NCBI GenBank assembly: GCA_013151035.1
Contig: JAADJB010000024.1
Span: 1 to 64,000 of the forward strand
Reading direction: 5' to 3'
From: Gammaproteobacteria bacterium
GTDB taxonomy: Bacteria > Pseudomonadota > Gammaproteobacteria > JAADJB01
Length of the DNA: 64,000 nucleotides
Shown: positions 36,983-45,121 of the stretch, piece after piece
Position numbering within the stretch: the stretch's first letter is position 1
Layout: each line of letters opens with the position of its first letter
Program-made: the position numbers and the translations under genes
Notes under the pieces: generated by a model
Seen by the model: the letters and a program-made list of their open reading frames with translations, nothing else
Database searches by the model: none
Told to the model about the DNA's origin: nothing

Positions 36983-37026
36983 GTGCGTGGTACGCACTAC
37001 CTTGCTGGTGCGTGGTACGCACCCTA
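36983..37026. repeat. family B repeat, tandem pair
   Basis: Two direct copies of GGTGCGTGGTACGCAC in 40 bp. The end of the second (CACCCTACC) supplies the TAG stop codon of purC on the minus strand. Confidence 0.75.
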
Positions 37027-37905
37027 CCTCATTAATCGAGTTTGTGCTTCTTTGTACTTCTCTGCTGTGCGTTGTTTTACCTCATCAGGAAGCACAGGAG
37101 CTGGTGGCTGCTTGTTCCAGTCCAGTGACTCCAGGTAATCACGCACATATTGCTTATCAAAACTCTCGGGGCTACTGCCCGGATGATAACTATCGGTTGA
37201 CCAGAAGCGTGAAGAGTCTGGTGTTAAGACCTCATCAATCAGAGTTAGTTTCCCATCGTCATCAAGTCCAAATTCCAGCTTGGTATCCGCAATAATAATG
37301 CCACGTTCCAGAGCATAGGCGGCACACTCTTTATAGATACGCAGACTGACATCCCGTACCTGAGCCGCCATATCCTGACCTAACAGATCCTCGGTTGTGG
37401 CAAAATCAATATTCTCGTCATGCTCACCCAATGCGGCCTTGGTGGAGGGGGTGTAGATGGGCTCGGGTAATTGATCTGCCATCTGTAGACCAGTGGGCAA
37501 TTCAATACCACAAACACTGCCATGTGCCTGATAATCCTTCCAGCCGGAACCGATTAGATAACCCCGCACAATCGCCTCAACCGGCAACGCCTTGAGTTTA
37601 CGCACCACAATCGCCCGACCTTCGACCTGAGCACATTCATCGGCAGTCAGCACATCGGCAATGGATAATGAAGATTGCTGATTCTGGATAATATTCCGGG
37701 TGCGTTCAAACCAGAAATTAGCCACTGTCGTCAAAACCACACCCTTACCCGGTATCGGATCAGACATGATGACGTCAAAGGCGGAAAGCCTGTCGGTGGT
37801 CACAATCAACAGGTGGTCATCACCCACGGCATAGATATCACGCACCTTGCCACGATTGATCAACGGCAGGCTCTTCAGATTAGATTCATAAAGTTCATTT
37901 AGCAT
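37024..37905 (-). CDS. purC: phosphoribosylaminoimidazole-succinocarboxamide synthase
   Basis: ATP-dependent ligation of CAIR with aspartate in purine synthesis. The 293 residues form the longer SAICAR synthase type: [76 protein letters not shown] and [13 protein letters not shown]. The C-terminus ends LMR with its TAG inside a family B repeat, so the extreme 3' end may have been reshaped by the repeat. Confidence 0.96.
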   Translation of the reverse strand: MLNELYESNLKSLPLINRGKVRDIYAVGDDHLLIVTTDRLSAFDVIMSDPIPGKGVVLTTVANFWFERTRNIIQNQQSSLSIADVLTADECAQVEGRAIVVRKLKALPVEAIVRGYLIGSGWKDYQAHGSVCGIELPTGLQMADQLPEPIYTPSTKAALGEHDENIDFATTEDLLGQDMAAQVRDVSLRIYKECAAYALERGIIIADTKLEFGLDDDGKLTLIDEVLTPDSSRFWSTDSYHPGSSPESFDKQYVRDYLESLDWNKQPPAPVLPDEVKQRTAEKYKEAQTRLMR

Positions 37906-37969
37906 AGGTAATATTATACTTTAAGTGTCTGTGGTACGCACGGAATGGGGACTAAGGCCAATCTAATTG

Positions 37970-38050
37970 CTGGGTTACGATGCTACGCATCTAACCCAAC
38001 CTACATTAAATAAATACGGTAGGTCGGGTTAGGCGCAGCCGTAACCCGAC
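37970..38050. repeat. family C repeats, two copies
   Basis: Two related palindromes, TGGGTTACG...CTAACCCA and GTCGGGTT...GTAACCCGAC, about 25 bp apart between purC and hemL. Same sequence type as at 10991 and 49641. Confidence 0.7.
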
Positions 38051-38119
38051 AAACCCCTACCAATTAAGTATAATAAAACAACATATCCCATACTAGCAAA
38101 AGCATACTGGAACCCACCC

Positions 38120-39400
38120 ATGACAAAATCACACGACTTATTTATAAAGGCTCAAAAACACATCCCTGGTGGGGTTAATTCACCGGTACGCGCATTCAAG
38201 GGTGTGGGTGGCGAGCCTATCTTCATTGAACGTGGAAAGGGACCTTATCTATTCGATAGCGATGGTAAAAAATACATTGATTATGTTGGTTCATGGGGGC
38301 CGATGATCCTTGGCCACGCTCATCCAGAGGTGATTCGTGCCGTGCAAGAGAGCGTTGCCAATGGCCTCGGCTTTGGCGCACCCACCGAGATCGAGACCCG
38401 TATGGCTGATTATCTGTGTGAAACCTTGCCCTCACTGGAGATGGTACGCATGGTTAGCTCCGGCACCGAGGCAACCATGAGTGCCATCCGTCTGGCACGC
38501 GGCTTTACCGGACGCGACAAAATTGTGAAATTTGAAGGTTGTTATCACGGCCACTCAGACTCATTGCTGGTTAAGGCGGGTTCAGGCGCGTTGACTCTTG
38601 GTGTTCCAACATCGCCCGGTGTCCCTGCGGCACTGGCAGAGCATACCATCACCCTGGAATACAATAATCTGCAACAGGTTGAAGAGGCCTTCAAAGAAAT
38701 TGGCACACAGATTGCTGCCATTATTGTCGAACCTGTCGCTGGCAATATGAACTGCGTTCCCCCGGCACCCGGTTTTCTGCAAGGACTCAGGGCGGTCTGC
38801 GATCAATATGATAGCGTCCTTATCTTTGATGAAGTGATGACCGGTTTTCGGGTTAGCAATGGTGGTGCACAGACCCTATATAACATCAAACCCGACCTCA
38901 CTACCCTCGGCAAGATTATCGGTGGTGGTATGCCGGTCGGTGCCTTTGGTGGTCGCCTTGATATCATGCAGCACATCGCCCCCTTGGGCCCGGTTTACCA
39001 GGCAGGTACCTTGTCAGGAAATCCCGTTGCCATGACAGCAGGACTAACCACCCTGCAACTGATCGCCCAACCCGGTTTTCATCAGCGACTACAACAAGCC
39101 ACCGAGACCCTGGTTAGCGGCATACTGGAACGTGCAAGCGCAGCAGGCATTGGCATGACCGCCAATCAAGTCGGCGGTATGTTTGGCCTGTTCTTCAGCG
39201 ATGAGGATAAGATCACCCATTTTGCACAGGTCAGCCGTTGTGACCAAGAACGCTTCAAGGTTTTTTTCCATGCCATGCTGGATAGAGGTGTTTATCTGGC
39301 ACCTTCCGCCTTTGAAGCCGGTTTTGTCTCAGCCGCACATGATGATAGCGCCATTCAGGAGACGCTGGATATTGCCGAGCAGGTCTTTGCGGGCATGTGA
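38120..39400 (+). CDS. hemL: glutamate-1-semialdehyde 2,1-aminomutase
   Basis: PLP enzyme converting glutamate-1-semialdehyde to 5-aminolevulinate (C5 route to haem). The 426 residues match family length. The PLP lysine is in [17 protein letters not shown]. Other hallmarks are [56 protein letters not shown] and the [17 protein letters not shown] loop. HemB, the next enzyme, is encoded 20 kb away. Use of the C5 route fits a gammaproteobacterium. Confidence 0.97.
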   Translation: MTKSHDLFIKAQKHIPGGVNSPVRAFKGVGGEPIFIERGKGPYLFDSDGKKYIDYVGSWGPMILGHAHPEVIRAVQESVANGLGFGAPTEIETRMADYLCETLPSLEMVRMVSSGTEATMSAIRLARGFTGRDKIVKFEGCYHGHSDSLLVKAGSGALTLGVPTSPGVPAALAEHTITLEYNNLQQVEEAFKEIGTQIAAIIVEPVAGNMNCVPPAPGFLQGLRAVCDQYDSVLIFDEVMTGFRVSNGGAQTLYNIKPDLTTLGKIIGGGMPVGAFGGRLDIMQHIAPLGPVYQAGTLSGNPVAMTAGLTTLQLIAQPGFHQRLQQATETLVSGILERASAAGIGMTANQVGGMFGLFFSDEDKITHFAQVSRCDQERFKVFFHAMLDRGVYLAPSAFEAGFVSAAHDDSAIQETLDIAEQVFAGM

Positions 39401-39410
39401 TTTTTTGGGT

Positions 39411-39455
39411 GGATTCCCGCCTGCGCGGGAATCACGGCTTTAAACGGGAATGACA
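39411..39455. repeat. family D repeat (ATTCCCGCCTGCGCGGGAAT)
   Basis: Palindrome ATTCCCGCCTGCGCGGGAAT plus a following ACGGGAATGAC, just after hemL and directly before the ribosome-binding site of the next gene. This is a very widespread bacterial intergenic repeat type. Confidence 0.65.
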
Positions 39456-39466
39456 GGAGGGGATCA

Positions 39467-41437
39467 ATGGATCTATTACAAGGCCTTCTCCAATGGGTCG
39501 CTGAACACCCGACCTGGAGTGGCATCGTAGTCTTTATTATCGCCTGCTCCGAATCGCTGGCGGTTATTGGTCTATTTATGCCAGGGGCAGTGCTAATGTT
39601 TGGTATCGGCGCCATTATTGCCTCGGATAGTATGCCACTGGGCAGCACCCTGATCTGGGCGATTAGTGGGGCCTTCGTTGGTGATGGACTGAGCTTCTGG
39701 CTGGGTCATCATTACCGTGAATCGCTTTATAAATTGTGGCCTTTCTCCCGCCACCCCGGCCTGATGCAACGCGCCAATAACTTCTTTCAACAACACGGCA
39801 TCAAGAGTATTGCGCTGGCACGTTTTATCGGGCCACTACGTCCCATTGTTCCCGCCATCGCGGGTATGTCTCAAATGCCTGCGCGCACCTTTTACCTGGT
39901 CAATGGCCTGTCCGCCCTGCTATGGGCGCCCGCTTATATTATTCCCGGCATGATCTTTGGCGCATCACTGGAACTAGCTGCCGAAGTAACCGGACGACTG
40001 GCAACCTTTATCCTGATTACCCTGTTAATACTCTGGCTGGGACTGTGGCTGGTTCGCTACACCCTACGCTGGCTACATACCGAATTCAGCTCACCGCTAG
40101 GGACGATTGTTCTATGGTCAAATAAACACCCCTTCATACAACCGTTCATCCACTCCATTATTGACCCCGCTTATCCGGTTGCCCCCGGCCTGGCAATCTT
40201 TGCAACCATCTATCTATCCCTGTTTGCACTCATTGCGCTGATTATTAACAAGGGCATTCAAATCAATATCGGAACTATTGACCTATTCGTTTTTCAGTAT
40301 CTACAAGATATCCGTAGCCCGCTTACTGATCAAATTATGATCATGATAACAGGGCTGGGGGAACGCAACCTGCTGGAAAGCATTCTTGCACTGACTGTTT
40401 TTTTACTCCTGTTAAAGAAACAATGGCGTGCCAGCCTCTACCTGTTATCGGTCTATATCGGCACCATGACCCTCAGTTTCATCCTCAAATTCATACTGGA
40501 GATACCCCGACCCATCTCCATCTATGAAGGCATCAGCAATTATGCCTTCCCCAGCGCACATACCAGCCTGAGCACCGCTGTCTATGGTTTTATAGCATTG
40601 CTTATTACTAAAGAGATTCGTTACCAATACCACTGGATTCCCTATTCCATCGCCGCCACTCTGATTAGCCTGACAGGATTCTCTCGCGTCTATTTGGGCG
40701 CACACTGGTTAAGTGATGTTATTGGCGGGCTAGTTCTGGCACTCATCTGGGTATTCATATTTAACCTGTCCTGGCGCTGTCGTCATACCCCGCGAATATC
40801 TGTCTACACATTGACACTACCCGCTGTGTTTTTTATTAGCCTGTTCGGCTTCTATCAATATCAACAGCTTGATAATAATCTACAGCGATATGCTCAAACC
40901 AGCGCATCCCAATCCATTAATAAGGATCACTCGATCAACATACAATGGTATGGCGATATCAATATTATTAAAAACGAATTAGTAAAACAGGGCTGGAGTA
41001 AACCTCATCCCTTTGACAGTCACAGTTTTTTACAGGCCTTTAGCAGCAACCCGGATATTCGATCACTCCCTGTCCTGCCTCAAGTACACCAGGGTATCTA
41101 TGAGACCCTTGCACTAATTCATACAGGCAATAACCCTCAACAACAAATCATCCTGCGCCTATGGCCCAATAACACCATCAAACAAGGGGCAAATGAATTA
41201 TGGATTGGCACATTATCACTACAAAATAGCCGCACCTTGCTAGGACTTTACACCTTCATCAAGACTAACCGCTTACAGAGGGCACCTTTGTATCTATTAA
41301 AAAACACACTCACTCAGGCACAAATACCCTGGCAGGACTCTATAGTGTTGGAAGGGGAAAGATTTGAAACCTGTCCCCAGCCATGCGTATTCGAACATAC
41401 CAAGGGTTTAATCATCAACAAAGGGGACAAGCATTGA
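39467..41437 (+). CDS. DedA - PAP2 phosphatase - LssY C-terminal fusion protein
   Basis: Inner-membrane protein of 656 residues with three parts. DedA domain (1-200): VIGLFMPGAVLMFGIGAI, RFIGPLRPIVPAIAGMSQM. PAP2 lipid phosphatase (about 230-440): FILEIPRP, YAFPSAHTSLSTAVYG and SRVYLGAHWLSDVIGG, the complete three-motif catalytic site. LssY-type C-terminal region (about 480-650) containing GWSKPHPFDSHSF and LLKNTLTQAQIPWQDS. DedA proteins flip lipid phosphates, and PAP2 removes phosphate from undecaprenyl or phosphatidic lipids, so the fusion suggests lipid-carrier recycling. The ribosome-binding site is AGGAGGGG. DgkA, a related lipid enzyme, is translationally coupled downstream. Confidence 0.92.
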   Translation: MDLLQGLLQWVAEHPTWSGIVVFIIACSESLAVIGLFMPGAVLMFGIGAIIASDSMPLGSTLIWAISGAFVGDGLSFWLGHHYRESLYKLWPFSRHPGLMQRANNFFQQHGIKSIALARFIGPLRPIVPAIAGMSQMPARTFYLVNGLSALLWAPAYIIPGMIFGASLELAAEVTGRLATFILITLLILWLGLWLVRYTLRWLHTEFSSPLGTIVLWSNKHPFIQPFIHSIIDPAYPVAPGLAIFATIYLSLFALIALIINKGIQINIGTIDLFVFQYLQDIRSPLTDQIMIMITGLGERNLLESILALTVFLLLLKKQWRASLYLLSVYIGTMTLSFILKFILEIPRPISIYEGISNYAFPSAHTSLSTAVYGFIALLITKEIRYQYHWIPYSIAATLISLTGFSRVYLGAHWLSDVIGGLVLALIWVFIFNLSWRCRHTPRISVYTLTLPAVFFISLFGFYQYQQLDNNLQRYAQTSASQSINKDHSINIQWYGDINIIKNELVKQGWSKPHPFDSHSFLQAFSSNPDIRSLPVLPQVHQGIYETLALIHTGNNPQQQIILRLWPNNTIKQGANELWIGTLSLQNSRTLLGLYTFIKTNRLQRAPLYLLKNTLTQAQIPWQDSIVLEGERFETCPQPCVFEHTKGLIINKGDKH

Positions 41438-41784
41438 AGAATAAACCTTTCATCCAACGTCTGAGTTTCGCCCTACAGGGCATCAAGGCAAGCTGGCAAA
41501 GTGAACGTAGCTTCCGCACCCAAAGTCTATTTGCTTTACTACTGCTGCCACTGTTAATCATCCTGCAACCTGCACTCATCTGGTGGGCAATCAGCACCTT
41601 AATAGCCGTACTGGTTCTTGCCGCAGAATTAATCAACACCGCACTGGAACACCTGGTCGATCATCTCCATCCCGAACAGCATCCACGCATCAAGATTGTT
41701 AAGGACTGCGCTGCTGGGGCGGTGCTGATACTCAGTGCGGGGGCAGTTATTATTGCGGGACTGATGATTTACTCAACAGAGTAG
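41434..41784 (+). CDS. dgkA: diacylglycerol kinase (DgkA family)
   Basis: Small trimeric inner-membrane kinase that phosphorylates diacylglycerol (or undecaprenol) with ATP. Residues include QGIKASWQSERSFRTQS at the N-terminus and the catalytic/metal stretch AAELINTALEHLVDHL, followed by KIVKDCAAGAVLI. I place the start at TTG 41434, which overlaps the stop codon of the fusion gene (TTGA) and gives the usual KNKPFIQRL N-terminus of 116 residues. An ATG at 41383 would add an atypical extension. The coupling with a PAP2/DedA lipid phosphatase suggests a joint lipid-phosphate cycle. Confidence 0.92.
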   Translation: MKNKPFIQRLSFALQGIKASWQSERSFRTQSLFALLLLPLLIILQPALIWWAISTLIAVLVLAAELINTALEHLVDHLHPEQHPRIKIVKDCAAGAVLILSAGAVIIAGLMIYSTE

Positions 41785-41824
41785 AAGAGACCTGTGGTAC
41801 GGACTCAAAGGGTCTGTGCTCGCC

Positions 41825-42427
41825 TTAACCCCAGGCATCCATCAACTGATGTTCAACACCCAGCTGATCCAGAATCCTGGCGACCACAAAATCCACCAGA
41901 TCCTGCATGGATGCGGGCGCATGATAAAAGCCGGGGTTGGCGGGCAATATGACAACACCCAGACGGGCGAGCTTCAACATATTTTCCAGATGAATGGCAG
42001 AGAAAGGGGTTTCGCGTGGCACCAGAATCAATTTTTTATTCTCCTTGATGGTGACATCAGCCGCTCGCTCCAGCAGATTATTACTGGCACCACAGGCGAT
42101 TGCCGACAAGCTACCCATGGTGCAGGGACATACGACCATCGCGTCGGATACACCGCTACCACTCGCCACCGATGCCGTCCATTCCTGCTGCCCATAGACC
42201 TGCAACTGCCCGGCATCCGCACCATAACGTTCACTCAACACCTCTTGAATAGCCGCCGGGCGACCAGGTAATTTATCTGCCATTTCCATACCAATAACAA
42301 TCTGACCGGGTGCTGATATCAATAAAGCCACCTCTTTACCCGCACTCAGTAAACACTCCAACAGACGCAGGCTATAGGCGGCGCCCGAGGCACCCGTGAT
42401 GGCAAGAGTAATTCGCTTATTATTCAT
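41825..42427 (-). CDS. ubiX: UbiX flavin prenyltransferase
   Basis: Makes prenylated FMN, the cofactor of UbiD. The 200 residues show the flavoprotein fold: ITLAITGASGAAYSLRLLEC, VVCPCTMGSLSAIACGASN and LILVPRETPFSAIHLENML. In many gammaproteobacteria ubiX lies next to mpl; here mpl is 5 kb away on the same strand with three genes between them, which suggests an insertion or rearrangement. Confidence 0.95.
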   Translation of the reverse strand: MNNKRITLAITGASGAAYSLRLLECLLSAGKEVALLISAPGQIVIGMEMADKLPGRPAAIQEVLSERYGADAGQLQVYGQQEWTASVASGSGVSDAMVVCPCTMGSLSAIACGASNNLLERAADVTIKENKKLILVPRETPFSAIHLENMLKLARLGVVILPANPGFYHAPASMQDLVDFVVARILDQLGVEHQLMDAWG

Positions 42428-42516
42428 ATTGGGGGACAGTATACCTATTTAAAGAACCTCTGATCAATTATACGCTCCTTAAGAAAAGGCTTGCGAATAG
42501 CAGGCAATATGTTCAA

Positions 42517-44820
42517 ATGATATTGATGAAAAAGTTTATCCCGACCTATGCCCACTGGATCATGCGCTGGCGTTGGCTGGTACTGGTCACATCCCTGCTT
42601 GCAGTGACACTTGCTGGCTATGGATTGCACAATTTTGCATTTACTGCCGATTACAAGGTGTACTTCGGCAAAGACAATGCTGAATTAATTGCCTTCAAAA
42701 AATTCGAGAACACCTATAACAACAGCGAGAATATTCTTTTCGTCATCCAGCCAAAAAATAAAGATATATTTACCCGTAAAACCCTGGGGATCATCAAACA
42801 ATTAACCGAACAAGCCTGGCAGATTCCATATGCTATTCGCGTGGATTCTATCACCAATTACCAACACACCGAGGCCAACGGTGATGACCTAACGGTGACC
42901 GATCTGGTAGAAGAACCACAGGAACTAAACAGCACCGACCTTACCAGAATTAAGTCTATCGCACTGAATGAACCCGTACTGGCAGGACGCTTGATTGCCT
43001 ACGACGGTGCTACCACCGGTATCTCGGTCACCTTACAGTTTCCTGGCACAGACCATACTCAACACCTGCCAAAAGCAGTAACCTACGCTGAAAAACTGAT
43101 AACAGAATTGCGCACTACTTATCCTGATCTAACAGTGGCACTGACCGGTATCGCCATCTTCAGCGCAGCAGAGATCCAGGTCAGTGAATCGGATTCATAT
43201 ACCCTGGTACCAATAATGTACGGTCTAATGATCTCACTGTTATTGCTCCTGTTACGCTCAGTTTCCGGCACAATAGCAACACTGTTAGTGGTAAGCCTAT
43301 CAGTCATCAGCGCCCTCGGTCTGATGTCCTGGTTCGACATCAAGATGAATGCATCAACAGCCCTAGCTCCCATTATCATTCTCACCCTTGCCATTGCTGA
43401 CAGCATACATATCCTACTGACCACCTTCCAGGAAATACGTGCTGGCCGTTCAAAACAGGATGCCCTGGCAGAGAGTTTACGCATCAATACTGAACCTGTA
43501 TTTCTAACCACCCTAACCACGGTGATCGGCTTCCTGAGCCTCAACTTCTCTGATTCCCCACCCTTTAACGAACTTGGTAATATTACCGCTATCGGTGTTG
43601 TGGCAGCCTGGATATTCTCTATGACCTTTCTACCAGCACTAATATCAATCCTGCCCTTGCGTATTCAACCACAAGTCAGGACACAACATCTTGCCATGGA
43701 ACACCTCGGTAACTTCGTGGTCAACCGGCGGGTGTCATTATTCTGGTGCATGATAGGTCTGAGCCTGATTATTATATCGTTCATACCCCGGCTTGAACTG
43801 GATGACCGATTTATCCAGTGGTTTGATGAGAGCGTTCCATTTCGTGTCGATACTGATTTTGCCACTGCCAACCTGACGGGCCCTTACACCCTTGATTTCT
43901 CAATTGAATCCGGCATGAGTGGTGGTATTTCTGAACCTGAATACCTCAAACACCTGGAAGAATTCACCATCTGGCTACGTGCACAGCCTGAGATCACACA
44001 TGTCAACAGTCTAACCGATGTCATGAAACGGCTAAACAAATCCATGCATGGTGATGCGCTCGATTGGTACCGCCTGCCCGATCAACGCAATCTCGCAGCC
44101 CAATATCTATTGTTATATGAAATGTCCCTACCCTATGGCCTTGATCTCAATAGCCAGCTCAATCTGGATAAATCCGCAAGCCGACTAACGGTCACCCTGG
44201 ATACCCTGCCACAAAAACAGATTATTGAGATAATTGAACGTAGCGAGGCGTGGCTGAAAGACAACATGCCACCTGCCATGCAAGCCAAGGCCACAGGCAC
44301 GATTGTAATGTTCGTGAATCTGGCGGTACGCAATATTATTGGCATGTTGGGCGGTACAGCGTTAGGCTTTGTATTAATATCAATAACACTCATCTTCGCG
44401 CTGCGCAGTGTTCGCCTGGGTCTGATCAGCCTGATCCCGAACTTCATCCCGGTATTGATAACCTTTGGATTATGGGCAATTTTTGTTGGTGAAATTGGCA
44501 TCATTGCTTCCATGATTACAGCCACCAGTATGGGGCTTATAGTCGATGATACCGTACACCTGATTAGCAAATACCGTCGAGCCCGGCTCGAACATAATCT
44601 CCAACCCCATGATGCTATCCGTTACAGCCTGACCCACGTCGGCAAGGCACTGTGGGTAACCACAACAATCATGGTTGCTGGTTTCATGGTGCTTGCCTTT
44701 TCCAGTTACAAGCTTAACGTCGACATGGGTATTCTCACTGCAACCGTAGTCAGCATAGCCCTGATAATGGATTTTCTGTTGCTACCTGTACTATTAATAT
44801 TTGTCGACAAAGAAACATAA
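42517..44820 (+). CDS. RND/MMPL-family exporter
   Basis: Inner-membrane transporter of 767 residues with 12 predicted helices in two halves. Each half has one N-terminal helix, a periplasmic loop domain and a group of five helices. Family motifs: DYKVYFGKDNAELIAFKKFE after helix 1, NASTALAPIIILTLAIADSI and, in the second half, SMGLIVDDTVHLISKYR, which carry the charged transport residues in helices 4 and 10. This is the short RND type (HAE3/MmpL, often with hopanoid or lipid substrates). No adaptor or outer-membrane gene is adjacent. Divergent from ubiX. Confidence 0.88.
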   Translation: MILMKKFIPTYAHWIMRWRWLVLVTSLLAVTLAGYGLHNFAFTADYKVYFGKDNAELIAFKKFENTYNNSENILFVIQPKNKDIFTRKTLGIIKQLTEQAWQIPYAIRVDSITNYQHTEANGDDLTVTDLVEEPQELNSTDLTRIKSIALNEPVLAGRLIAYDGATTGISVTLQFPGTDHTQHLPKAVTYAEKLITELRTTYPDLTVALTGIAIFSAAEIQVSESDSYTLVPIMYGLMISLLLLLLRSVSGTIATLLVVSLSVISALGLMSWFDIKMNASTALAPIIILTLAIADSIHILLTTFQEIRAGRSKQDALAESLRINTEPVFLTTLTTVIGFLSLNFSDSPPFNELGNITAIGVVAAWIFSMTFLPALISILPLRIQPQVRTQHLAMEHLGNFVVNRRVSLFWCMIGLSLIIISFIPRLELDDRFIQWFDESVPFRVDTDFATANLTGPYTLDFSIESGMSGGISEPEYLKHLEEFTIWLRAQPEITHVNSLTDVMKRLNKSMHGDALDWYRLPDQRNLAAQYLLLYEMSLPYGLDLNSQLNLDKSASRLTVTLDTLPQKQIIEIIERSEAWLKDNMPPAMQAKATGTIVMFVNLAVRNIIGMLGGTALGFVLISITLIFALRSVRLGLISLIPNFIPVLITFGLWAIFVGEIGIIASMITATSMGLIVDDTVHLISKYRRARLEHNLQPHDAIRYSLTHVGKALWVTTTIMVAGFMVLAFSSYKLNVDMGILTATVVSIALIMDFLLLPVLLIFVDKET

Positions 44821-44839
44821 CCCAATACAGTAACACCCA

Positions 44840-45031
44840 TCAACTAGCAACAAAGGCAGCAATCAATAACAGGACAATAGCAACCCCCTGAAGACCGACT
44901 CGCGCACCCATAAACTGAAGCTCGTGCTTATCATCAAAGCGACCTCCATGCGCCATAGAGCCAATACCCCAACCTAGCGAAGCAATTGTTGCCAGCAATG
45001 CCAATATAATTAAAACCGTTAATAATTCCAT
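44840..45031 (-). CDS. HIG1-domain twin-transmembrane small protein
   Basis: Membrane protein of 63 residues with two helices (LLTVLIILALLATIASLGWG and GVAIVLLLIAAFVAS). The connecting loop GGRFDDKHELQFMGARVGLQ carries the RVxxQ signature of HIG1 domains. Eukaryotic and bacterial HIG1 proteins act with haem-copper oxidases and respiratory supercomplexes. The start has a strong AGGAGGT ribosome-binding site 5 nt upstream. An FNR-like palindrome lies 65 bp upstream and a TATACT -10 element between, so oxygen control is plausible. Confidence 0.75.
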   Translation of the reverse strand: MELLTVLIILALLATIASLGWGIGSMAHGGRFDDKHELQFMGARVGLQGVAIVLLLIAAFVAS

Positions 45032-45095
45032 GATGCACCTCCTGTCGTATATGTTTAAAGTATAGTCGCCAGATTACATTAGTGCCCCTATTGAA

Positions 45096-45109
45096 TTGAC
45101 CCAGGTCAA
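45096..45109 (-). promoter_or_regulatory. FNR/CRP-family site upstream of the HIG1-type gene
   Basis: Perfect palindrome TTGAC-CCAG-GTCAA, close to the FNR/Anr consensus TTGAT-N4-ATCAA. A TATACT -10 box (45059-45064, minus strand) lies downstream toward the small membrane protein gene. The centre would be about 50 bp from the predicted start, not the ideal -41.5, so the arrangement is uncertain. Confidence 0.45.
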
Positions 45110-45121
45110 ACAAGAATCAAT

